Of a stretch of DNA of 64,000 nt, positions 35,295 to 49,700 are shown piece after piece. Numbering within the stretch: position 1 is the stretch's first letter; every line of letters starts with the position of its first letter. A program made the position numbers and the translations under genes. The notes beneath the pieces are model-generated. The model saw only the letters and a list, made by a program, of their open reading frames with translations, made no database searches and was not told the DNA's origin. The DNA comes from Rosa chinensis (lineage: Eukaryota > Streptophyta > Magnoliopsida > Rosales > Rosaceae), in the NCBI RefSeq assembly GCF_002994745.2, contig NC_037094.1, positions 6,246,001-6,310,000 of the forward strand, read 5' to 3'.

Positions 35295-35308
35295 ATTGGG
35301 CCACGTCA
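35295..35308 (+). promoter_or_regulatory. ER stress element: ERSE-II overlapping a UPRE-type bZIP site
   Basis: ATTGG-G-CCACG at 35295-35305 matches ERSE-II (ATTGG-N-CCACG). Its CCACG continues into CCACGTCA at 35301-35308, the reverse complement of TGACGTGG, the plant UPRE core bound by bZIP60/bZIP28-type factors. It lies about 90 bases upstream of the TATA box, the expected place for unfolded-protein-response control of BiP. Confidence 0.8.
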
Positions 35309-35384
35309 GCAAAAATGACATGGTTCCACGAATTGTTATTAACAGACACTTCACAGAAGCGGACAGCAGACGTTGATCTCCTTT

Positions 35385-35391
35385 CTATAAA
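35385..35391 (+). promoter_or_regulatory. TATA box of BiP
   Basis: CTATAAA lies about 150 bases upstream of the ATG at 35541, between the ER-stress element and the leader. Confidence 0.65.
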
Positions 35392-35540
35392 TTCCAAGTC
35401 TCACGCGCGGTATAAACACTATCAGATTTCTCTCATCATCTTCTTCAGAAAACCCGGACAGCCAAATCAGCCTCCATTCGTATTCTGAATCTCAGGGAAG
35501 CGCACAGAGAGACTCTTGAGCTTTCAGAGCTACAGACGCC

Positions 35541-38780
<3,240 letters not shown>

Positions 38781-39447
38781 ACAGTTTTTACTTTGATTGA
38801 TCACTCGTGAGTGAGTGGATGCGAGAAGAGAGATAAGAGGGTTATAATAGGTTAGGTGGGTAAGGAAGGGGAGGAGAGACTTCACTGTAATTTTTCTGAT
38901 TGTAGAAAAGTTGGAGGAGACTGAATTTCTTCTCCTTTGGCTTTGGGTTTTTTTGAAGTGGCGGATGATGATACATTTTCAGGTCGTTTTGTTAGTACTT
39001 GTAATTTGTTTGCTTCGATAAAAGTACACTTTTCCATAAGCGGCCTGTTTCTTTCTCCGAGTTCTTCTTCCTGTTTCTGTCTGCTAAGGCAGATATACGT
39101 ATATGTTGGGGACTAAACAGCATTAAGCATTAGAAGTCTTTTTGGTAAAACGACATTATAAACTCTATTCATGAAACTCTAAACTCAGTTCTTCTGAACG
39201 ATCGATTTTGAACCGAGGGAACAAGAGAACTTCCGTTCCTCACTGTTCTGATCTCCGATGACAAATGGTAATATTTCTGTTGCTGTTCATGTCTTAGGGT
39301 AAGCCTAGGCATATTCTATCCCGAGCACAAAATTTCAGTCTCCAAGTAAACTAAAGCGTGAGATTGGATCCTGTGTTTCTTCCGAGTACTTCTTGAGTGA
39401 TTATAGAGTTACTCCAAGTTTTCATTGTGGAGTTGATGATTGAATCC
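38781..39447 (+). other. BiP 3' untranslated region and spacer
   Basis: T-rich and G-rich sequence after the stop, with AATAAA-like GATAAAAG near 39017, then AT-rich spacer. No gene. Confidence 0.5.
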
Positions 39448-39806
39448 AGTTCTATAAAGTGCAAAACACCTATAATTGGTAACCTTCAACAACTAGGTAT
39501 AACCCTTCAAGCAAATGAGACATATATACAATGTCGTTTATTTGACGAAGATATACAATAGCGTTTGTTGAGAGTGAAAGTTCATACTAATCTTCAAAAT
39601 GTCTGAGATAGAAACAGGAACAGATTACTTCTGTAAAGTGCAAACCACCTATAATTGGTAAAATCTTCAACAACTGAGCATTACCCTTTAAGCAAATGAG
39701 ACAAATATACAATGTCGTTTATTTGACGAAGATATACAATAGCATTTGTTGAGCGTGAAAGTTCATACTAATGTTTAAAATGTGGGATAGAAACAGGAAC
39801 AGATTA
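39448..39806 (+). repeat. 179-bp tandem duplication
   Basis: TATAATTGGT at 39471 recurs at 39650, and the whole block, including ACAATGTCGTTTATTTGACG and GAAACAGGAACAGATTA, is repeated with a few differences. It sits between the convergent 3' ends of BiP and NAD synthetase. Confidence 0.9.
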
Positions 39807-39848
39807 TGTGCGTGTCAAGATCTTTGGTTTTAGATTAACAAAAAGAAA

Positions 39849-42800
39849 CTAGAGTCCAACATTTGGATTGCCTGAGCCGGCTGCCACAACTCCCATTCCT
39901 CCACCATGTGAAGCATCTCCCAAGTCGCTTGATTCTCCCAAATGAACTCTGTCACCATCTAACTCTTTTACAAGTTCATCAATCTTTCGGAACTGGTATG
40001 GCCATCTTACATTGTATAGAAATTGGCGAAGATCAAACCTATTATCCTCTGGCGAATAACTCTGCAACAAATCAAATATGTACGGACTTTGAATAGGATA
40101 GAGAAAAATAGGATGGTCTAGTAGAAAGCATCTTAGGGTCATCATATTCATACCTCAGCATGATAAGAAGGTGTTAGTGTGGTCATTTTGTGTCGATTAA
40201 TGGAGTAGTACTTGAAAAAGTGCTTTACTTTCTCAGCCACCTCTTGTGGAGTCAATTTTGCACCCCATCTATAGCAGAGGTTCTGTAACAACGAAATTAG
40301 AACTAAACTTAATGACTGTTCTTAGATAACTGCAACAGATACCCACCACTTTATAGAAGTAAGATTAGAGCATTAGACATACCTTAAACATAGACAAGGG
40401 ACCACAACGAAAAATCTTCCGTAACCTTCCATAGACCGAGAGTTCCTCGTATGTCATTCCCATGTCCACTTCATCCAACTGTTTTACACGATAATGCAAT
40501 ATTAGAGTCACTAACATCTTTCGGATAAAGTCACTAATATTTTTCGGACAGGGCAGCAGCAGATTACATTCCATGGTTTTTCGGTTTTTCCTCTATTATC
40601 TTTAGCATGTTTTGAGCACAAAATATGCAGCTAAAAAACATATTACTGAAGTTAAAAGGTAAGTTAATATATTTACCTGACTATAGTTGGAACGTATAGG
40701 CTCCAGTTCAGCAGTGGGTGGTGCTGCTTCAATATCTGCCAAGGACGCGTAACCAAGATGGGTGGCAGCCCATCGCAGAAATGCCCGAAGATCCTGCTTA
40801 CTAATGCTTCCAATTGGATTTATATCTGCTGAGCTGCAGTCATACTGTGCAGGAGAAAAATGAGTACTTTGACATAAAGTAGTAGGCATATCAAGATAGT
40901 TACGATAAGATCAACTGTGTGCAACCATCTATTACCATACTACACAGAGCTGCAAAAAGAAAAACACCAGAAAACATGCATTTGTAAAAATCAAACAGTA
41001 CCTTAGTGAGGTAACCCCGCAATCCTTCATCCACATTGGAACTGCCCAGAACAAGATAAAACCCAGGTTTGTTATGAACCCAAGGTAGAAGTGATGCAAA
41101 CATAAAAGCCAGAACCATTCGGATTCGTGCTTGAATGTTTTGCAAACCTAAGTTCTCAGCATTAGATCCTCCATCTATCTGTCAACCAAAAACCACATTG
41201 ATGAATCATGTATAGCATTATGATCCCAATAGAGCCACACAAGGAGGAAAAGAGGGGGAGGAGGGGTTGAAGGTAGATAACTTTACCTTATATCGTGGTC
41301 GTTTTCCTGTCACTGCTTGAAACAGCGTCAGAAGTGCAGAAATAACACCATCTATACTGATATCAAGATGCCATGCGCCAATTTCATCTGCTAGAACCTT
41401 TGCCCGTGATTTTGTCGATTCGGAACTGCAGTAAAACCCAGTTACTGAATTACTTCAGATCATATTATGAGAATTAATCTGCAGGAGAATCTACTGCTCC
41501 TGCAGCTAAACATTATTTAGTTGTTAATAATTGGTTTCAGGTGTCGTTCTTCTAAAAATCATTCCATAAATTACATTGGTAAAGTATTTGATGCATTTCC
41601 AAATCTATTTCCTAAATTGTCATTTGTACTAATACCATCCAAGATATTAAAGGTTTTCTTCAGTATAATGTCACCTACCGGTGAAACTAACTAATCTATT
41701 GCAATTAGCAACAACAAAAGAATCAGCACTTAAAATTTCCTTGTTGTCTGCTCTAAGAGTACAGTTGGAACAACACAGCGTGTAAGGAAAACAAAATCAC
41801 ACAATGCACAAGCGGAAATATTTTTGGGTACCTGTTTTCAGATCCCATGAAAACAGTGTAAAATACGCGTCTTGCAAATTCTCTGCTGTCAGTAGGATAC
41901 TGCCCATCAGTGTACTGTCCAATTCGTATGGCATCAGCTTTGACTTGTTCATCCCCATTCGCAATATCTGCATGCAAGAGTACATCACTAATAATGACAT
42001 TCAGACACTTCAGAATAGGATAACACTATCAAGAGAGATGTTTCTTTTGCCTACAGATACAGTTCCAAAGGAGAGACTGTCAGGTACATCCTTGTTAACT
42101 TTCCCAATACCTCTATGTTCACTATCCTAAACATGAGACCCTTGTTTTAGACTTTATGCAAAAAGCTTGCTCAGGTTAACTTGAAAATGGTATGGTTCTA
42201 ATATGGAATATGTAAACTCTATCACGAGTGAGCATGCAAGGCTAATGATCAATGTATTATACGTTTCACATATGGTAATAATCCATGCATCATGCAGCCC
42301 ACAAGTCAATGGCACAAAAAATAAATGAAACAAATGGTAAATAGAGAAGTTTAGAAAAACTAACCTTTTACCACAAGCTGACACATGCAGCCAACTATAG
42401 CAGCCACAGACGAGCTATCTGCTCCACCAGAAAGGGGTAGCAGAAACCCAGAAGCTCCACTTCTTCTTAAATAGTCCCATAACCAACAAGCAGGACCAAA
42501 GGCTATTTCCTCTTCAGGAGAGTGATACTTAATCTGCAGATCATAGGTTATATTCAATTAATATATGTTAGTGCTTGTCAGTTAAAACCATAGATTGGTC
42601 CATGTTGTCAAAACAACATGGGTTAACCAGATAATAAATATTTTCCACGTGAAGTTAAACTCTTCCCAGTAACCAAGTTAAGGAGTATCACTTGTGTTGT
42701 ATTGTGTCAGTCGGATTATAACAGAAACTAAAGGAATGAGTACCAAAAAAAAAAAAAAACTATTTAAAGGAAACCTCCTGATGAATGAAGACCGGAAAAT

Positions 42801-44633
42801 CAAGGCCTTTCTACAACTTTATAATAAATCAGTAAATACTGACCCCAGCTACTTTAATTGGTCCTGCTAGAACTGGAACTAACCTTAAGTGGACTTGAAA
42901 GGCACATTTTCAGATTAAAAGACTGACAAAGGTTGTATGGTGCCTGCACCGAAGGAACCCTGTTTTTGCAGCTTGCTTGCTCTTGGAAGCTACTTATAGA
43001 TCCTCTTAGACTAGCAACCTGCCATTATTTGTTGAACCAAAAAAAAAAAAAAAGTGAGAATTCTTGAAGTCAAATCAATAGGAATAGGTACATCTATTAC
43101 AAACTGAGTAACCTTGCATGTATAATTGGACAGGTTGTTATTTTTTGGTACAAAATACATTGCAACTTAAATCAGCCTCTAGCAAACATGTAAAAAGAAA
43201 TACACCCCTGTACATAGGAGCAGTGGGAAGAAAAGTGCATACCGCTTCTAAATCAATTTGGGCTATCACAACCTCGACATCGTTCAAAGAAAACTGCGAG
43301 CCTTGAGCAACAAGATCTCCATTAACAACAACAGAAGCACATCCATCTGGTACAGATAACCATAGGTCAATGAACAACACCTTAATCAACAGATAGCAAT
43401 AAGTTCAATACAAAGAATTCTCCAAGAAGTTTCCAGAAGAGAGCCAAAAGTACCATCAAGGAAATGGTAAGGTGCCCTCAATTTAAAATGTGCTACCACC
43501 TATTGAGAGATCTTCACATACCATAGTAAAGGCGCCCACCATCACACCCTTGTTGGTTGCTGTATATGTACACCCCTCCACGTGTGTGAGTAGCACCTAT
43601 AAAAGCACGAAGACGAATATCAAGCTTTCTTAGTTGGTGATGACTTCCACTTGCATTCAGAAACACTTCAACCCCATTCAATGCAAGCTCAGCATGAGGA
43701 GGAACGGGAGTAAAAAGCTCTTCACAAACTTCAGCCGCAACAGCTCTATTAAGGAAACAATGCTTTCATTTAGAGTTCCAACAACCATCATCTTAGGAGT
43801 GAAAGACTCAATAACTGAATATAGCTAATATCCTATGCAGACATGAATGATGCTCACGGAACCGAAAAAACAATGACACACAACAGTCTCAACCTAACTA
43901 ACAGCAAAACAAATGGAGCTAACATTAACACTTACGTGTCCCGAAACTGAATGAATCCATAACCAAAAGGCACCGATTCCTGTGACAAAGCCTTGGAAAC
44001 ATCCCCCGGCAGCTGAAACTCGACAAGTTGGTCATTCTGTTTCCATGCTGTAAACCACCTAAGCTCCCTGTAATTCCCATCGTTCGCAAGCCACATCTTT
44101 GGCCGAATCATAATAATCTTTCTATTCATACAAAGAATCTGACAATTGTAACGCTCCGACCCTTTGATCACAGGCATCCCAAAACTACATAATATCCCAT
44201 CAGTCCAATCCCCCACTAACAGCTCCTTCAAACACTCCCACCTGCAAAAACCACATTCCTTAAAACACTACCACTATCAATATCTCAACATCTCCACACT
44301 CACAATTTCGAAAGATAACAACTTCCTAGTTCCTACTATCTCAACAACATCATCCAATAAAACACCTGAAAATCCAAAAACACACAGAAAGAAAAGGAAA
44401 AGGAAACAAAAAAAAAAACAAGAACCAAATTGAACTTACGCATGAGTGACAGTATCAAGCTCCAGGAAATGGTCTTCACAGCCATAGCCAGTAATCTCAA
44501 GCTCAGGCCCGAGCCGAATCACAGCTCCGGCCTCCTTGGCCTTAGCTATGGACTCCTTGATGTTCTTGATATTGCAATCGAAGTCCATAGCCCATTGGTT
44601 CAAATTGCAGGTTGCAACCTTCAGCAGCCTCAT
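39849..44633 (-). CDS. NADS: Glutamine-dependent NAD+ synthetase
   Basis: Thirteen exons on the minus strand: 44440-44633, 43936-44241, 43522-43745, 43243-43346, 42884-43018, 42365-42533, 41832-41967, 41287-41425, 41002-41178, 40677-40844, 40383-40478, 40154-40282, 39849-40061. They total 2190 bases (729 residues). The N-terminal nitrilase-like glutaminase domain shows [10 protein letters not shown] (Glu), [14 protein letters not shown] (Lys) and AAEVCEELF (Cys), the E-K-C triad that frees ammonia from glutamine. The C-terminal synthetase domain has the PP-loop [17 protein letters not shown] and [18 protein letters not shown]. It makes NAD from nicotinic acid adenine dinucleotide, ATP and glutamine in the cytosol, the last step of both NAD routes. 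The start at 44633 ([18 protein letters not shown]) matches the family; an upstream in-frame ATG at 44666 is less likely. Intact. Confidence 0.96.
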
Positions 44634-44904
44634 CTTCTCTTCACCCAGCAAAGACTTTGCGAACAAAAAAATCCAAACTTTGCTGTAAAGTCTGCAACTT
44701 TGATCAAACTAAGAAGAAATGCAATAGAAACCCAAGTGTTTTTGCTCACCGGAGAAAGTCTGTGAGAGCTTTAGCGATGTTGTGTTTTTGGCCGTGTGTT
44801 TGGAATCTTGGATTTTCCAAGAATTCGGTTGTGTTTTTCTAGTTCCCGGAGCCCGGGAGAGGGTGTGGGCGGGTCAAAGGCGTGGCGGGTCTGACACGCT
44901 CCGC

Positions 44905-44912
44905 TGACGTGG
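44905..44912 (+). promoter_or_regulatory. TGACGTGG bZIP-type motif upstream of NAD synthetase
   Basis: An exact TGACGTGG about 270 bases upstream of the NAD synthetase start, the same core as in the BiP promoter. In a single promoter this may be chance or a general bZIP site. Confidence 0.3.
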
Positions 44913-45404
44913 AAGAACGATTGGACGCGTGTCGTGTGTCGTGTCGCCTGGGGTCATTTGAAAAAAAATTGTTAACTACAAACCAAGATTCATGACCAAA
45001 ACAAAGACAAATGGAGAAGCCAAGGCAAATACTGGGAGAACCCGTTTGAAAAATACTGAGAAGTAGATCAAAAAGTTATATAAGAATACAAAGGATCCCT
45101 TTATCATCTTTCATTCTTTCCTGCCACAATAATCACCGTTCCGGTTGGCTTCTTTGTCATGATATATGGTAATAAAAAGGCTTAAAACTTTGGAACAAGA
45201 ATTACTCAATCATAAACTGTGGTTTTGAAAAAACAGTACTCTGACTTGAGCAGATTCTATTGCTTTGTTATAAATGTAGAGATAGATCTTACCTTACTGT
45301 GCTAGCTTGAGTTGAGAAGACTCTATTGCTTTGTTCTGAAAATGGACAAGAGAGCCGCGGTTGGAAAAATTTTAACCTTTTAGTTAGCCCTACTACCCCT
45401 CTAA

Positions 45405-45659
45405 GAGCAAGTTCAACCATTGGGTCACCAGGTCACCCACTATTCACTGTTTTTTTAGTGTTAATTTCACCATTTGAGTCACGAGCACAGTGTATTTCGT
45501 GCCCTGGGTCACCCTGTACAGTGTTCTGGGTCACCATGGTGACCTGCACAGTGTATTTCGTGCCCTGGGTCATGGACATGATGTATTTCGTGACCTAGAT
45601 AATGAAAATATACACTAAAAAGTAGTGAATAGTAGGTGACCCAACGAGTGAACTTGCTC
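45405..45659. mobile_element. Tourist-like MITE (255 bp)
   Basis: Terminal inverted repeats begin GAGCAAGTTCA and continue to TTGGGTCACC on both sides (about 22 of 25 matching). They are flanked by TAA (45402-45404 and 45660-45662), the PIF/Harbinger target. The centre holds three short repeats of CACAGTGTATTTCGTGCCC-type sequence. Confidence 0.85.
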
Positions 45660-45662
45660 TAA

Positions 45663-46214
45663 TGTTACCATTTCCAATGGATTAGTCTTTTTGCCACTTG
45701 GACAATTGAACGGCTACTTTTGACCAAAGCAAAATCAAGAAGGAGAATCTTCATTTCAACAACACCCTCTTCCTAATTTCTTGGGTTTTTCAAGAACAGC
45801 AAAAAATAGTCCTAATTCTATCCCCAAATTTTTTTCTCTTTCTCTAATTCTTTGGGATTAATGGCCCGCTTGCAAATCCACCTGCACAACCTTCACCGTT
45901 ATGCAGCAATGCGGCTCGAGATGGTAGATGCCTGCTTGGAGATGGGATCGTTGGGGTGTGATTGGGATCAGAATTTGATTTGATCTGGTTTGATTCCAGG
46001 CGAGATCGATCTGATCTGAGTGGGATGGTGACGTCCCTGACCAAAGAAAAACAAGAAAGAGAAAAATAGTTTTATTTTTGTTATAAAATATTTCAAAAAA
46101 TAATAAAATAATGTTTAAATATAACTAATCTATTGGACCAAAAATTTGTCAAAAATGACCGTGTGACACACGTGATCCTTCAAATTCGAATTTGACACAA
46201 TTTTTTTTGACTTA
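45663..46214. other. Spacer between two MITEs
   Basis: No gene. A run of short open frames on both strands near 45844-46044 shows no recognisable product. Confidence 0.5.
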
Positions 46215-46532
46215 GGGCTAGTTTGAGATTGATGTGACTTTAAAAAAAAAACTGCTGCTGTGTTGTGAGAATAATCAGCTGTGAATTAAAACAGTTTTGT
46301 GTTTGATAAATAATATTTTTAAAAGTACTGTTAATATATAAAACAACTGCAGAGTATGTTTTTATCTACAACAACTTCTAAAAGCAACCTCTAGGCTGCT
46401 TCTAAAATATGTTGTCAGTGACATATAACTTTCAATTAAAGCTATTTTTTATTTATTTATCAAATATAATAAAATCTAAAATTTTGAACAAAAGTTAATT
46501 TTTTTTTAAGCGAAGCAATCCCAAACGGGGCC
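46215..46532. mobile_element. Second Tourist-like MITE (318 bp)
   Basis: The left end GGGCTAGTTTGAGATTG and the reverse complement of the right end GGCCCCGTTTGGGATTG form imperfect inverted repeats. The flanks are TTA (46212-46214 and 46533-46535), the PIF/Harbinger target. The interior is AT-rich, with no coding. Confidence 0.85.
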
Positions 46533-46784
46533 TTACCTTGGAGATCTTGACGTTACCGAATCTAATTAATCCCAAGCTCCGAAAATCTTCACCTAAACGG
46601 CGCCGTCTGGATTACCCTCCGTTCTAGTTTCTACTCTGCTCTCTCTCTCTCTCTTTAACACAGAGATATGGTTAAGCGGCGTTAAAGCTCAGCTCTTTAT
46701 CGTGGTTCTCCAAATCTCCGCAAAACCCTTTGGGCAGCAAACCAATCACAGCTCCTCCTCTTGTTCTGAATCGCCGTCGCCGGA

Positions 46785-49700
46785 ATGACGACAGTGGCGA
46801 GCTCATTGGTCCACGACGTTCTCGGCCGGAGAGCCGACGACGTCGACCGACCTATAATCGACTACATCATCAACGTCCTCGCCGACGAGGACTTCGATTT
46901 CGGCGACGACGGAGAAGGCGCCTTCGACGCTCTCGGCGAGCTCCTCGTCGCTGCTGAATGCGTCGCTGACTTTGATGAGTGCCGCTCGGTCAGTTTATCT
47001 TCCCCGTTTGGTCGATTCGTTCCTGCTTAGTTTCTCGGAATCGTTAGCTTAGTTTGTACAATAAGGTTATTGCTTTGGAACTGTGGAGCTTAGTTTTGTT
47101 AAAGTGAAAAGAGCTTTTTGGTGAAATCTAGATAGGCAATTGTGAATTTCTACTGAATTTTATGAGTTATTGAATTGTAGGGTTTATGATGTTTAGTGCT
47201 TACAATTAGGCGAGGCTGCTTCTGAAATTAGTAATGCTAGATATGCTGATTCGATGAACCGAGTATTTTGATTGTGATTTGTGTTTTTGTTGACATTTGA
47301 TAGGTTTGCAGTACGTTAACCGAAAAGTTTGGGAAGCATGGTTTGGTTAAAACCAAACCAACCGTGCGGAGTCTTGCGGCGCCAGTGAGAATGGATGATG
47401 GAATGGATGAGGGGGAAGCACCGAAGAAGAAGCAGGAGTTGATTGATGGCCCGGTGCTGACTGAACGTGATCGGGCGAAGCTAGATAGGCGAAAGAGGAA
47501 GGATGAGCGCCAAAGAGAGGTGAGGTTTATTAATACTGGTTGGATATGGTGTCTGTTGTTGGTGAAACGTATAGTTCGGGAATGTTGAGTGTGGATGTAA
47601 TTGGATTGACGTTATGTCTGAGCTAGGTTGTTATTCCTTTTTATGGTATGGTTGTAGGAGTGGTTTAGTTTTGTTTTCTAAAATGTAACTTTTTGTTTAT
47701 GCAGCAACAATATCAAATGCATTTAGCAGAAATGGAAGCAGCTAGGGCAGGAATGCCTGTTGTCACTGTAAATCATGATGGTGGTGGTGGCGCGAATGTC
47801 AAGGATCTCCATCTGGAAGGCTTCAATGTCTCTGTGGGTGGACGTGATCTAATTGTGGATGGTGCAGTAACACTTTCTTTTGGAAGGCATTATGGTGAGT
47901 TTGCTTTTCAGTGGATTAGGATCCTCTTGATTTGGTTTTCAAATTGATAGGAATCATTTGTTAAAATGTCCAATAGGATCTGATGGTACATGTGGTTTCT
48001 GAATATAAAGTTGTTGACCAATATTGTAGCTGTAATGATGTATTTTCAGTTGCATTTGACATAATAATTGCTTTGCGATTTATGTAGGACTTATTGGAAG
48101 AAATGGTACTGGAAAAACTACGTTTCTTAGGCACTTGGCTATGCATGCCATTGATGGCATTCCTAACAGCTGCCAAATATTGCACGTGGAGCAAGAAGTG
48201 GCAGGTGATGATACATCAGCCTTGCAATGTGTTGTTAACACCGATATCGAAAGAAGCCAGCTTTTGGAAGAAGAAGCTCGTCTCCTTGCTCAACAGGTTG
48301 AATTCTTATTTACTCATGTGTTTATTCTAATTTCTTGATGGATGTGCTGCTTATGCTCTTCATGAACTATTATAACCTGAAGAGAGAACTGGAGCTGGAG
48401 GAAGAAGGGGGAAAGAGCAATGGAGAAATTGATAAAGATGCCATTGGACTGAGGCTTCAGGAGGTATACAAGAGGCTTGAGTTCATCGATGCTGATTCTG
48501 CAGAGTCACGTGCAGCTTCCATTCTTGCGGTCAGTTTTCCATTTATTGTTTTATCAGTGACTAAATGTGTGTCTTCTTGACTTGAGCTGGTATCGAACAT
48601 TGAAACTCACAATGATGATGGATGGCTAAAAATATTAAAATTAATAATGAGAGAAAGAAATGGGCAAGGAGGTTGCAAATGCTCTTCCATTCTACTGTTG
48701 AATTTTGTTGCTTTATACTGAAGTTAAGAATGATGACAGAAATAAATTGCCTAGCCCACCAAATACTATGAAACTAATGAAACAACAATGCTGCCTGCTG
48801 GCATTGAACCATGCTGCTCTAACAAATTTGGATAAGATACTGTGGACGTGTGTTTATAACCTGGGTGCATGATGTATGGAATTTCAACTTATTATTTTCT
48901 GGATTATTACTGACCAGGAATTTTACAGGGTCTTAGTTTCTCTCCTGAGATGCAGCGAAAAGCAACTAAAACATTTTCTGGAGGATGGAGAATGAGAATA
49001 GCTCTTGCTCGTGCCCTCTTTATTGAGCCTGACTTGTTACTGCTTGATGAACCTACAGTATGTTGCTCATACCTCTTTGGGATTTTCATTAGAATTCTTT
49101 GATATCTGGCACGTGTGTTTCATTTTACCCCTCATGTATATCCTTTTCACTTTTCAGAACCATCTTGATCTCCATGCTGTCCTTTGGCTAGAGGCTTACC
49201 TGGTGAAGTGGCCAAAAACATGTATCATTGTTTCTCATGCTAGAGAATTCTTGAACTCGGTAAATTATGTTTTTTTTTCCCTGCTCATTTGGTCATATTA
49301 GAGCTCAGTACTATCTGTTACACAGATAATATCCACTTATATGCCTCACTTTATGTTCTGTAATTTTTCAGGTGGTAACTGATATCCTTCATCTTCATGG
49401 GCAAAAGTTGACTGCTTACAAAGGTGACTATGATACATATGAGAGGACAAGAGTGGAACAGCTCAAGAACCAACAGAAAGCATTTGAATCTAACGAGCGT
49501 TCAAGAAATCATATGCAGGTCTTTCATCATACCAACTCTTCCTGTCTACAGCAGTTAGATTGCACTTTGATCAGACCGATTCTCTATTGCTCTTTGATCT
49601 CTTTTCTAATGAAACTTCTGTTTTCTTCTCAAAACAGAAAACAATAATCCACCTTGTCTACAGTAGTTAGATTTAGTTCGATCAATTCTTTTTATTTTTT

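Noticed and set aside
45326..45598. 90-codon open frame
   Set aside because: It lies mostly inside the 255-bp Tourist-like MITE.
46730..46957. Arg-rich frame overlapping ABCF3 exon 1
   Set aside because: It is an out-of-frame reading of the GC-rich first exon.
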